This document shows positions 6,596-13,291 of a stretch of DNA of 13,959 nt, piece by piece. The notes beneath the pieces were generated by a model. It was not told where the DNA came from. It was given only the letters and a program-made list of their open reading frames with translations, and made no database searches. Within the stretch, counting starts at the first letter, position 1. Each line of letters opens with the position of its first letter. This DNA is from JBBQVO01 sp038211505. Its GTDB lineage: Bacteria > Chloroflexota > Dehalococcoidia > DSTF01 > JACRBR01. The DNA is taken from positions 1-13,959 of the forward strand of contig JBBQVO010000084.1 of NCBI GenBank assembly GCA_038211505.1, in the 5' to 3' direction. Both the position numbers and the translations under genes were made by a program.

Positions 6596-7152
6596 TGGCA
6601 TGGATCGCCGGCGAGCGCGTGAACTTGCGCGCCTGGGAGCGCGCCGACGTGCGCGCGGCGTGGGGCGCGGCGCAGTCGCCGGACGGTCGCGGCGATCGGC
6701 TGCGCGACTGGCACAAGCCGCCGAAGTCGCTGCAGGTGATGGAGGCGGAGTTCGACGCAGCGGTCCTTGATCCGGATCCGGCTGTGCTGGAGTTCGTCAT
6801 CGACGCCGACGGTCGCGCGGTCGGCGACATCGACTTCTTCGACATCGACCGCCGCAATCGCAACGCCATCGTCGGCATCGGCATCTGGCGCACCGATGAT
6901 CGCGGCAACGGCTACGGCAGCGACGCGCTGCGGGCGGCGCTGCGGTGGGGGTTCGGACAGCTGAACCTGCATCGCGTCGAGCTCAGCGTCGATCCGAAGA
7001 ACGCCGCGGCGATGCATGTATACGAGAAGCTGGGCTTCGTCGTCGAAGGGCGCCGACGCGAGCAGTGGTTCGAAGATGGCGGTTATCACGACGAGTTGAT
7101 GATGGCCCTGCTCGGGCGCGAGTTCATGGCGCGGCATCATGGCGAAAGATAG
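6595..7152 (+). CDS. GNAT acetyltransferase (RimJ/RimL-like)
   Basis: This 185-residue acetyl-CoA-dependent N-acetyltransferase is similar to the RimJ/RimL/SpeG group. The N-terminus ERVNLRAWERADV opens the fold. Motif A is IGIWRTDDRGNGYGSDALRAAL (95-116), with the acetyl-CoA pyrophosphate loop R103-G-N-G-Y-G108. The NLHRVELSVDPKNAAAMHVYEKLGFVVEGRRRE stretch (124-156) is the typical motif-B region, and the protein ends YHDELMMALL. Its ATG overlaps the rbfA stop, so it is probably translated with rbfA. The RimL-like class and this neighbourhood are compatible with acetylating a ribosomal protein or other translation component, but that is inference; small amines or antibiotics are alternatives. 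The C-terminal end overlaps the next ORF by 14 bases if that ORF really starts at 7139. Confidence 0.9.
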   Translation: MAWIAGERVNLRAWERADVRAAWGAAQSPDGRGDRLRDWHKPPKSLQVMEAEFDAAVLDPDPAVLEFVIDADGRAVGDIDFFDIDRRNRNAIVGIGIWRTDDRGNGYGSDALRAALRWGFGQLNLHRVELSVDPKNAAAMHVYEKLGFVVEGRRREQWFEDGGYHDELMMALLGREFMARHHGER

Positions 7153-8776
7153 GGCGGGCGGGCGCGGCCCCGTTCGCGCCAGCAAGCACGCTGGTCGCGT
7201 GTCGCAGCAGCGGCGCGGGGCTGATGGTGCTGGCGATCGACGTTCTTCGGTAGGCGGGGATGCCTCACCCTCCGCCCCCCTCACTCTCAAGGGGCGAGGG
7301 GGAGTTCAGTCTGCCGACGGCGCTAGGAAGGACGGGCGGTCTCGGTCGACGGCAGGGTCGTGGGGCGCGCGCAAGGCGCGCGAGCGGGCGGCCGCGCCGC
7401 GACGAGTTGATCCGGTCGACCGAATCGCGGCTTCCCCGGCGCCGGCTTCCGCACGATCGACGCCGTCGCAGACCGGTGCCCGGCGTTCATCTACCGACGG
7501 CGATCGGCCGAACGCGCGTCCCCCTGGGCCGAGAGATCGTGCTGCCGCCGCGACGCCGGCGGCCGCTCGCGCCGGCGCGTCGAGGGCGAAGACGAGCACG
7601 GCGCGGGCGCGCGCGACGAAAGCGAAGGCGGTTGCTCGTCGGGCGGCGCCGGATACTGCGCCGACATCGACGCGGACGCGGCGGCGGTTGGCGACAGCGG
7701 GAAGCGCGAAGCGAAAGCCGGTCGTGGTGCGGCTGGCGCCGGTCGTGTACTACGCGCTCGTCGTGCCGGGTGTCGAGGCGATCGCGGCGGCGGAGCTGCG
7801 TTCGGCCGGCGCCGACGTCCTCGAGACGATCCGGCCGCGCGACAAGCGCGAGAGCGTGATCGCGTTTCGCATCGACGATGCGGCGCGCGTGATGAGATGC
7901 GGCACGCTCGAAGACATCTTCCAGATCGTGCTCGATGTGCCGCTCGCGGCCGGCGCGCGGACGCCGAAGGCCGCATCGGAACAGCTCGATCGCGCGATGC
8001 TCGAACGGGCGCTGGTGACGCATCACGCGCTCCGGCCGCGGCGCGCTGGGCGGTCGTACAAGGTCGTTGCGCGCATGTCCGGGAGGCACGCGTTTCTGCG
8101 AGAAGACGTCGAGTACGCGTGGACACGGCTCCTCGATCACACGCTCGCCCACTGGGTGGCGCGCGACCCGGCGACGATCGAGGTGTGGGTGCACGCCTTC
8201 GAGGATCGGATGCTGGCTGGCCTCCGTCTATCCGCCGACGACTTCGGCCAGCGGCGGTGGAAGACGGCGCATCTGCCGGCATCGCTGAAGCCGACGGTAG
8301 CGCGCGCGCTCGTCATGCTCTCCGGGCCGACAGACAACGAAGTCGTGCTTGACCCGATGTGTGGCGCCGGCACGATTCTGCGCGAGCGCGCCGACGCCGG
8401 GCGCGCAGCCATGATCATCGGCGGCGACATCGATGCCGGCGCGCTCGACGCGGCGGCCGAGAACGCCGGCAAGAGCGCGATGCTGGCGCGCTGGGACGCG
8501 ACGCGGCTGCCGCTTCGCGGCGCCAGCGTCGACGTGATCGTCACGAATCCGCCCTACGGGCGGCAGCACGAGGCGATCGCCGGCCTCGACCGGCTGTATG
8601 CACGTTCCCTTCGGGAATCGGCCCGCGTCTTGCGTCCCGGCGGCCTCTGCGTCGTGCTGACGGGCGAGCCCGGCGCGCTGATGCGAGCGACGCCCCCGGC
8701 GCTGCGCCTCCGCTCGAAGCATCGGCTGACGCTGCGGGGGTTGGCCGTGGTGGCGTTCGTGCTGGCGCGAGAGTAG
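7139..8776 (+). CDS. THUMP-domain class I RNA methyltransferase (RlmL/Trm14-like), start uncertain
   Basis: The C-terminal ~340 residues are a THUMP plus UPF0020-type methyltransferase that methylates guanine in rRNA or tRNA. The THUMP-like region runs from about Tyr204 (YYALVVPGVEAIAAAELRSAG) to residue 330. SAM motif I is DPMCGAGT (from Asp405), the acidic loop is GGDIDAGALDAA and the catalytic motif is NPPYG (from Asn470). The first ~200 residues are low-complexity Arg/Ala/Ser/Thr, with no ribosome-binding site at 7139 and an intergenic-type repeat at 7263-7304 inside the frame. The real start may therefore be later: TTG at 7688 and GTG at 7724, 7727 and 7745 are in frame close to the THUMP domain. 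A basic disordered tail (about 165-200) could still be genuine, as an RNA-binding extension. It follows the GNAT gene closely and precedes truB. Confidence 0.85.
   Translation: MAKDRAGGRGPVRASKHAGRVSQQRRGADGAGDRRSSVGGDASPSAPLTLKGRGGVQSADGARKDGRSRSTAGSWGARKARERAAAPRRVDPVDRIAASPAPASARSTPSQTGARRSSTDGDRPNARPPGPRDRAAAATPAAARAGASRAKTSTARARATKAKAVARRAAPDTAPTSTRTRRRLATAGSAKRKPVVVRLAPVVYYALVVPGVEAIAAAELRSAGADVLETIRPRDKRESVIAFRIDDAARVMRCGTLEDIFQIVLDVPLAAGARTPKAASEQLDRAMLERALVTHHALRPRRAGRSYKVVARMSGRHAFLREDVEYAWTRLLDHTLAHWVARDPATIEVWVHAFEDRMLAGLRLSADDFGQRRWKTAHLPASLKPTVARALVMLSGPTDNEVVLDPMCGAGTILRERADAGRAAMIIGGDIDAGALDAAAENAGKSAMLARWDATRLPLRGASVDVIVTNPPYGRQHEAIAGLDRLYARSLRESARVLRPGGLCVVLTGEPGALMRATPPALRLRSKHRLTLRGLAVVAFVLARE
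7263..7304 (-). repeat. CCCTCACCC/CTTGAGGG-type repeat, copy 1, inside the methyltransferase ORF
   Basis: The reverse complement (CTCCCCCTCGCCCCTTGAGA, then GTGAGGGGGGCGGAGGGTGA and GG) aligns with 8865-8911. It has the same CCCCTTGAG core, GAGGGG stretch and GGGTGAGG end. It covers codons ~41-55 of the low-complexity N-terminal part of the RNA methyltransferase ORF. This style of repeat is normally intergenic, which casts doubt on translation here. Confidence 0.65.
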
Positions 8777-8864
8777 GACAAGGTGGCATTGGACGTTGGA
8801 GGCTGGGGACTAGAGACAGCGTGCCGCGATTCTCTCGCCCACGGCCTCGGTGACCGCAATGAGT

Positions 8865-8911
8865 CCCCTCTCCCCTTGAGGGCGAGGGGTGGCCGAAGGC
8901 CGGGTGAGGGC
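8865..8911 (+). repeat. CCCTCACCC/CTTGAGGG-type repeat, copy 2, between methyltransferase gene and truB
   Basis: This copy reads CCCCTCTCCCCTTGAGGGCG, then AGGGGTGGCCGAAGGCCGGG and TGAGGGC. It contains a small internal palindrome, GGCCGAAGGCC. It is the inverted counterpart of 7263-7304. The two copies bracket the methyltransferase gene. No gene is supported between 8777 and 8938. Confidence 0.7.
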
Positions 8912-8926
8912 TCGTCGTGCGCCAAC

Positions 8927-8965
8927 GGAGGATCTCATGTGACCGCCGGGACGTTCGATGACTGA
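8927..8965 (+). promoter_or_regulatory. Strong Shine-Dalgarno with mini-ORF overlapping the truB start
   Basis: GGAGG (8927-8931) is the best ribosome-binding site near truB, but it lies too far from the truB ATG at 8958. It is well spaced for GTG at 8939, which opens an eight-codon frame (MTAGTFDD) whose TGA (8963-8965) overlaps the truB start region. It is also spaced for ATG at 8937, which is followed at once by TGA. Either would deliver ribosomes to the truB start, so translational coupling is plausible but unproven. Confidence 0.4.
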
Positions 8966-9887
8966 CGCTATCTCAGGCTTCCTGATCGTCGACAAGCCGG
9001 TGGGCGTGACTTCGTTTTCGATCGTTGCGTTGGTTCGGCGGTTGACCGGGGTGCGGCGCGTCGGGCACGCGGGGACGCTCGACCCGCTTGCTTCGGGCGT
9101 GCTGCCTGTGGCCGTGGGGCAGGCGACGCGGTTGATCGAGTATCTCGACGACGAACTCAAGACGTACATCGCACGTGTCCGCTTCGGCGTCGCGACCGAT
9201 ACGTACGACGCCGAGGGCGCCGTCACAACGACGGCAGATGGGTCGTTCGTGACGGATGCGTTGGTCGAGCGCGAGCTGCAGGTGTTCGTCGGCGATATCG
9301 AGCAGACGCCGCCGCTGTACAGCGCGCTAAAGGTCGCCGGGAAGCCGCTCTATCGGTACGCCCGCGAGGGCGAAGCCGTCGACGTTGCGTCGCGCGTTGT
9401 GCATGTCGAGAGAGTGGCGCTGCTGTCGTTCGATGACGGCGTGGCGGAGATCGAGGTGGTGTGCGGAAAGGGGACGTACATCCGATCGATCGCGCACGAT
9501 CTTGGCGCGCGAATCGGTTGCGGCGCGCATCTGGCGGCGCTGCGGCGTACGAGCACGGGCGGCTTCGCGCTCGACGATGCGCACTCGGCCGAGACGCTGT
9601 CGGCGTTCGCCGCCGATGGGCGCGTCGGCGAGTTGATGCTGGCGCCAGATCGCGCGCTGGAGCGACGTCGCGCGGCGATCCTGGCCGCATCGCACCACGA
9701 CGACATGCGCGCGGGGCGTGCGATCGAGCTGACTCTGCGGGCGGGCGTCGACGCTGCGGAAACGGGCGAAGTGTGCCGCGCCTATTCGACGGAGGGGGGG
9801 CTGATCGGTGTGCTCCAGCTTCGAGAGTCGGGGCTGTGGCATCCCGCGAAGGTGCTCGCGAGGGGCGGAATCGAGCAAAATGCGTGA
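8958..9887 (+). CDS. truB: tRNA pseudouridine(55) synthase
   Basis: TruB isomerises U55 in the T-loop of elongator tRNAs and also acts as a tRNA chaperone in the cytoplasm. The 309-residue length is normal. The N-terminus GFLIVDKPVGVTSFSIV (7-23) and RRVGHAGTLDPLASGVLPVAVGQATRL (33-59) are the family signature, with catalytic Asp42 in GTLDPLA. The KTYIARVRFGVATDTYDAEG stretch follows, then QTPPLYSALKVAGKPLYRYAREGE and the KGTYIRSIAHDLG motif. The C-terminal ~80 residues resemble the TruB C-terminal/PUA-like region. The ATG at 8958 starts a few residues before the conserved core, as expected. Only a weak GGGA precedes it, and a stronger site lies further upstream with a mini-ORF. It belongs to the rbfA cluster but is separated from rbfA by two genes. 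Confidence 0.95.
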   Translation: MTDAISGFLIVDKPVGVTSFSIVALVRRLTGVRRVGHAGTLDPLASGVLPVAVGQATRLIEYLDDELKTYIARVRFGVATDTYDAEGAVTTTADGSFVTDALVERELQVFVGDIEQTPPLYSALKVAGKPLYRYAREGEAVDVASRVVHVERVALLSFDDGVAEIEVVCGKGTYIRSIAHDLGARIGCGAHLAALRRTSTGGFALDDAHSAETLSAFAADGRVGELMLAPDRALERRRAAILAASHHDDMRAGRAIELTLRAGVDAAETGEVCRAYSTEGGLIGVLQLRESGLWHPAKVLARGGIEQNA

Positions 9888-9935
9888 ATTTCGGCTGATC
9901 TCGCCAGATTCGGGTTAGATTCGAGGCGAATCGCC

Positions 9936-9963
9936 TTGACATCGTTCGGGGGCGGTCTATTAT
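9936..9963 (+). promoter_or_regulatory. Sigma-70-type promoter for the DUF5679-type gene
   Basis: TTGACA (9936-9941) and TATTAT (9958-9963) are separated by 16 bases, the best -35/-10 pair in the window. Just upstream, GATTCG occurs at 9907-9912 and 9918-9923, 11 bases apart, and its inverse CGAATC at 9927-9932, possibly an operator. Transcription would start near 9970, leaving a leader of about 105 bases. Confidence 0.75.
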
Positions 9964-9993
9964 GCGTACGACCGCGCCAGAGCGTGATGAATT

Positions 9994-10016
9994 GCTTATC
10001 CGTCTATACGATAAGC
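9994..10016 (+). promoter_or_regulatory. Leader hairpin in the 5' untranslated region
   Basis: GCTTATC (9994-10000) pairs perfectly with GATAAGC (10010-10016) around a 9-base loop. It lies about 25 bases after the predicted transcription start and about 60 bases before the start codon. It could stabilise the mRNA or bind a regulator. It does not match any riboswitch I recognise. Confidence 0.45.
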
Positions 10017-10074
10017 GCCCGCAAGTACGAGGCCGCGATTCGGCGGTCTGCATTCGCCCGATAGGAGGGGATCG

Positions 10075-10218
10075 ATGGAAGCCTACTGCCTGAAGTGCAG
10101 GACCCAGCGTGAGATGTCGGACGCCGAAGCGACGACGATGAAGAACGGCAAGCCGGCGACGAAGGGCAAGTGCCCGGTCTGCGGCACGACCATGTTCAAG
10201 ATCGGCAAGGCGAAGTAA
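10075..10218 (+). CDS. DUF5679-type small zinc-ribbon-like protein
   Basis: This 47-residue basic protein has two CxxC pairs, Cys5-x-x-Cys8 and Cys33-x-x-Cys36, a rubredoxin/zinc-ribbon-like arrangement that should hold one zinc or iron. Family-typical features are YCLKCRTQREM near the start, the central TMKNGKPATKGKCPVCGTTMF run and a basic tail. The pattern fits the DUF5679 family, whose function is unknown to me. The ATG is supported by an AGGAGGGG run (10063-10070) with near-ideal spacing. A strong promoter with a hairpin leader lies upstream and an intrinsic terminator follows 25 bases after the stop, so it forms a complete single-gene unit and is probably well expressed. A nucleic-acid-binding or ribosome-associated role is plausible by size and charge but is inference. 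Confidence 0.88.
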   Translation: MEAYCLKCRTQREMSDAEATTMKNGKPATKGKCPVCGTTMFKIGKAK

Positions 10219-10243
10219 CAACGAGCCCGACATCGAAGCTGAG

Positions 10244-10267
10244 AGGGCGGCGCAAGCCGCCCTTTTT
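10244..10267 (+). terminator. Rho-independent terminator
   Basis: An 8-bp GC-rich stem (AGGGCGGC at 10244-10251 with GCCGCCCT at 10256-10263) closes a GCAA tetraloop. The last stem T and the four bases after it make a run of five T. It ends the DUF5679-type unit. Confidence 0.9.
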
Positions 10268-10425
10268 CGTTGCCCGCGTGGATCGTCTGCGTCGCGTAGG
10301 TTACGCGCAGGGCGCGCGTCATCAATCGCCACACCATCGGCGTTAACTTTGATCGTGTTGCGGTGTTGTACGAACGGGTGGTTGTCGTGTCGAACAAGAT
10401 CGAGTCTGTGACACGGCGATGCTGA
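10268..10425. other. Non-coding stretch after the terminator
   Basis: With the repeats that follow, this makes a 315-base gap before the next gene. It holds a small inverted repeat (CGCGTA/TACGCG, 10293-10307). No gene and no clear promoter was found, although the downstream transpeptidase must be transcribed from somewhere in this gap. Confidence 0.5.
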
Positions 10426-10508
10426 CGGCGCCGGACGGGACGGCCGACCGGCGCACGGGACAGCCGAGCGGCGCACCGGACAGCCGAGCGGCGCACGGGA
10501 CAGCCGAG
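10426..10508. repeat. 20-bp tandem repeat, three full copies plus one degenerate copy
   Basis: Three head-to-tail copies of CGGCGCACGGGACAGCCGAG occupy 10449-10468, 10469-10488 (one base differs) and 10489-10508. A diverged 23-base copy precedes them at 10426-10448. There are no spacers, so this is not a CRISPR array. The array ends 74 bases before the L,D-transpeptidase start. The 20-base period is close to two DNA turns, which would place any bound protein on one face of the helix; this is speculation. Confidence 0.85.
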
Positions 10509-10582
10509 GGCGGCTATCCTACGAGATCGGTCAGCGTTCATGCTGCCTATCGCGCACTTGATGCTGAAATGGAGATGACGCG

Positions 10583-11254
10583 TTGAGGCGGAAGGGTCTG
10601 TTGTCATTCGGCGCAGTGTGCGCGCTTATCGTCGCCGGGCTGGCGGGGGCGGCGTTCGGGGTGCGGCCGGTCGGCCCGAATGCGGCCTGGAACGTGTTCG
10701 CGGCGGGCGCGACCGCGACGCCGACGGCCAGCGCGACGCCCACGCTGACACCGACCGCGACGTCAACGCCGACGGCCACGCCCACCGTGACGCCCACGCC
10801 CGAGCCGACATCGACGCCCACACCGTCCGTGCCTGCGGCCGACCCGCCCGCCGTGCCCGGCCCGCAGGTCGTGGGTGAGCGCTGGGTTGACGTCGACATC
10901 GAACATCAGACGGCGACGGCGATGATCGGGGATAAGGTGCTCTACACGGCGCTGGCGACGACGGGCAAGGACGGCTGGGAGACCCCGAAGGGCACCTGGC
11001 ACATCCTCTATCGCGTGGCCGATGAGACGATGACCTCGGCGGCGATCGGCGCCGATGACTACTACGTGCTTGACCACGTGCTGTACACGCAGTATTTCAC
11101 CGACCAGGGTCATGCGCTGCACCTGAATTACTGGCGCGATGACTCATACTTCGGCCACGAACGGTCAAGCCACGGCTGCGTCGGCCTGCGGATGGCGGAC
11201 GCCGAGTTCTTCTGGAACTTCGCCACGTTCGGCACGCGCGTCACGATCCACTAA
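10583..11254 (+). CDS. L,D-transpeptidase (YkuD domain) with TP-rich linker
   Basis: This is a second extracytoplasmic Cys-dependent peptidoglycan cross-linking enzyme. The 223-residue protein starts at TTG 10583, with GGAG at 10571-10574 eight bases upstream; no in-frame ATG fits. A basic N-terminus and hydrophobic core (about 5-27) form a signal peptide or membrane anchor without a lipobox. A long Thr/Pro repeat linker (about 44-84) can span part of the wall. The YkuD domain begins near residue 98 (RWVDVDIEHQTATAMIGDK). Catalytic residues are His180 (ALHLNYW), Ser196, His197 and Cys199 in SSHGCVGLRM, all as the family expects. Unlike the lipoprotein paralogue at 2155-2874 it keeps the His before Gly-Cys and stands alone. 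A 20-bp tandem repeat lies just upstream. The family assignment is firm; the cross-link specificity is unknown. Confidence 0.9.
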   Translation: MRRKGLLSFGAVCALIVAGLAGAAFGVRPVGPNAAWNVFAAGATATPTASATPTLTPTATSTPTATPTVTPTPEPTSTPTPSVPAADPPAVPGPQVVGERWVDVDIEHQTATAMIGDKVLYTALATTGKDGWETPKGTWHILYRVADETMTSAAIGADDYYVLDHVLYTQYFTDQGHALHLNYWRDDSYFGHERSSHGCVGLRMADAEFFWNFATFGTRVTIH

Positions 11255-11275
11255 CGGTCGTTCGGTTGGTTTCAC

Positions 11276-11299
11276 CACAGAGCCACAGAGACACAGAGG
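11276..11299. repeat. Short direct-repeat cluster, unit CACAGAG (three copies)
   Basis: CACAGAG recurs at 11276-11282, 11284-11290 and 11292-11298, one base apart. It resembles the CACGAAGG cluster at 3755-3813 in design. The stretch from here to the cupin start contains no supported gene; the upstream extension of the cupin frame looks untranslated. Confidence 0.7.
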
Positions 11300-11437
11300 T
11301 AGTTCGGGTTGTGTGGGTTGCTGTCTCGCTCTCGCATCTGTGCGAAGGCGAACGCCATGTGTCGGCTGCTTGACGCTCCAGCGTCGCGAGCCAATACTGC
11401 CGGAACTTCAATCCCGATGCACGCGAAGGATCGAACA

Positions 11438-11893
11438 ATGAGCGCGCAGCCCGTCTTCCGAACAGCCGGCGAGGGCCGTGCCATCGAAGGCCTGCCGATC
11501 TGCATTCGGGCCGACGGTGGCGACACGCGCGGCGCGTACTCCGTTGTGGAATCCACGATCCCGCCAGGCCGCAGGGTCCCCACGCACATGCACGCGAACG
11601 AGGAAGAGGCGTGGTACATCATCGAAGGCGAGATCACGTTCGAGATCGAAGGCGCGAAGCGCGCGGCGCCGGCCGGGTCATTCGTGCTCGTGCCACGCGG
11701 CAGTGCCCACGGCTTCTCGAATGAGACAGACTCGATCGCCCGATTCCTGGAGCTCTTCTCGCCACCCGGGATGGAGCGCTACTTCGAGGAGCGGGCACAA
11801 CTCGCCTCGAAGGCAGACGGCGACTACGCCGGCGTGGATCCGGAAGCGCACGCTCTGCTTGCCGCGCGCTACGGCATGAAGTTCGCCGAGTAG
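11438..11893 (+). CDS. Cupin-domain protein
   Basis: This is a single-domain beta-barrel cupin of 151 residues that probably binds one divalent metal. Motif 1 is PTHMHANEEEAWYIIEGEI (48-66), with His50, His52 and Glu56 or Glu57 as ligands. Motif 2 is GSFVLVPRGSAHGFSN (80-95), with His91. The C-terminal ~45 residues (SPPGMERYFEERAQLA...) form a helical extension found in many quercetin-dioxygenase-like cupins. The start at 11438 is chosen because AAGGA (11426-11430) is well placed and the conserved domain begins soon after. The frame is open further upstream (to 11309), but that part runs close to a repeat cluster and looks non-coding. There is no operon partner. The function could be a dioxygenase, isomerase or sensor; none can be chosen from the sequence. 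Confidence 0.88.
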   Translation: MSAQPVFRTAGEGRAIEGLPICIRADGGDTRGAYSVVESTIPPGRRVPTHMHANEEEAWYIIEGEITFEIEGAKRAAPAGSFVLVPRGSAHGFSNETDSIARFLELFSPPGMERYFEERAQLASKADGDYAGVDPEAHALLAARYGMKFAE

Positions 11894-12004
11894 AGCCGGG
11901 AACGCACCTCTGGCTGGCGCCGTCGACTCTAACCACCGACGCTCGTCCGGTGCCGGCACCCGCCCATACGTCACGACTCCACGCCCCGTCTGAGGATCTG
12001 CTGG

Positions 12005-13171
12005 CTACGAAGCGGCGGTCGCGGTGCCGTTGGCGATCATGAAGATCTGCGCGCCAGAAGTGAACGAGGCGTCGAAGCGATCGGGGTCGGGGCTCGTGAT
12101 CCACACCTGATCGGCGTCCAGCGAGGCGAGGACGCTGGCCCGCCGCGATTCGTCGAGCTCTGACAGCACGTCGTCGAGCAGCAGGATCGGCTTCTCGCCG
12201 CTGCGTTCGTGCAGAAGTCGCGCTTCGGCGAGGCGCAACGCCAACGCCGCCGTCCGCTGCTGGCCGCGCGACGCGAACGACGCGGCCGATTCGCCGCCGA
12301 GCGTCATCACCAGATCATCGCGGTGCGGCCCGCTGAGCGTCAGGCCGGCGGCGATGTCGCGCGCCTGCGTCTGCCGCAGCTTGTCGAGCAGCGCCGACGC
12401 AACGTCTGCCGCTTCGGCGGCAGCGATGCGGGCAGGCGGCCATGCGTCGGCGAAGCGCGGTTCGTACGCGAGCGCGAACTGCTCGCGTTCGCCGCTGAGG
12501 CGAGCGTGTGCGTTCGCGGCGATGCTCGAGAGCTCTTCGATGGCGAGCGCGCGGCTGTGGAGAATGACGCCTCCTTCGCCCGTCAGTTCGTCATCCCAGT
12601 AGTCGAGCTCGTTGCGTTGCGCCGCGCCTTCCTGGACGCGCTTGAGCAGCGCGTTCCGCTGCGCCAGCAGCTTGGTATAGCGCTGGAGCGCGCGGAGGTA
12701 CCGCCGGTCGGCCTGCGAGAGCATGATGTCGAGGTAGCGGCGGCGGCCGGACGGCGCGCCTCGCACCAACTCCATATCGTCCGTGGTGAAGAGCACGGCC
12801 GTGATCGCGCCGACCACGTCTGATGATCGCTTCGGGACACCGTTGAGCTTGAGCCGCTTCGACGCCACGAGCCCGCGTGTTCCCGGCCGGCCGATCACCG
12901 TCATCTCGACGCTCACGTCGCCGGCCGCCCGCGCCGCCGTGCCGGCGATGCGCGCAAACGGCTGCATCTCATCCCGTACCGCCCAGGCGATGTAGTCGGC
13001 GTCCGCCGCTGATCGCTCCGAACGCCCGGTGGCGAGCAACGCGACCGCTTCAAGCAGATTCGTCTTCCCCTGCGCATTCTCGCCGAGCAGCAACACCGCC
13101 CCCGGCACAAGCTCGAGTTGCAACGTCGCGTAGTTCCGGAAGTTGGCGAGCGAGAGGTGCCGGAGGTGCAT
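12005..13171 (-). CDS. recF: DNA replication and repair protein RecF
   Basis: RecF is an SMC-like ATPase that, with RecO and RecR, loads RecA at single-stranded gaps. The 388-residue length is typical. It opens MHLRHLSLANFRNYATLQLEL. Walker A is GENAQGKT (30-37), and the LLEAVALLATGRSERSAADADYI stretch follows. The SGPHRDDLVMTL and FASRGQQRTAALALRLAEA segments form the signature region, and Walker B with the D-loop is ILLLDDVLSELDESRR (about 328-343). The C-terminus QVWITSPDPDRF is in the expected place. RecF often follows dnaN, but here it stands alone, with repeat-rich DNA upstream and no replication gene in view. The ATG is placed by the conserved N-terminus; the ribosome-binding site is weak. 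Confidence 0.96.
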   Translation of the reverse strand: MHLRHLSLANFRNYATLQLELVPGAVLLLGENAQGKTNLLEAVALLATGRSERSAADADYIAWAVRDEMQPFARIAGTAARAAGDVSVEMTVIGRPGTRGLVASKRLKLNGVPKRSSDVVGAITAVLFTTDDMELVRGAPSGRRRYLDIMLSQADRRYLRALQRYTKLLAQRNALLKRVQEGAAQRNELDYWDDELTGEGGVILHSRALAIEELSSIAANAHARLSGEREQFALAYEPRFADAWPPARIAAAEAADVASALLDKLRQTQARDIAAGLTLSGPHRDDLVMTLGGESAASFASRGQQRTAALALRLAEARLLHERSGEKPILLLDDVLSELDESRRASVLASLDADQVWITSPDPDRFDASFTSGAQIFMIANGTATAAS

Positions 13172-13191
13172 CCGTGAAGGCTAGCGTACGA

Positions 13192-13226
13192 GCGGATAGC
13201 GGATAGCGGATAGCGGACAGCGGATA
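13192..13226. repeat. Heptamer tandem repeat GCGGATA, five copies
   Basis: Five consecutive units occupy 13192-13226; the fourth is GCGGACA and the others are exact. The array begins 21 bases upstream of the recF start codon, so it would lie in the recF promoter or leader. Short tandem arrays like this vary in copy number by slippage. Confidence 0.85.
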
Positions 13227-13291
13227 GCTGTTGGGGTTGGCGGCGGAGCCACCGCCATGCTACGGCCTGTGAAGAACTGGGCGAAAATCCG

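Noticed and set aside
9223..10476. 417-codon Arg/Pro-rich open frame antisense to truB and the DUF5679-type gene
   Set aside because: It runs through a real promoter, terminator and two supported genes, has no domain, and has the composition typical of shadow frames in GC-rich DNA.
10449..10508. Possible small CRISPR array
   Set aside because: The 20-bp units abut without spacers and there are no cas genes.
10531..10899. Antisense frame with a long Gly/Val repeat
   Set aside because: The GV repeat is the reverse reading of the Thr/Pro linker of the transpeptidase.
11309..11437. N-terminal extension of the cupin
   Set aside because: It starts just after a repeat cluster, lacks a ribosome-binding site and precedes a well-supported start at 11438.
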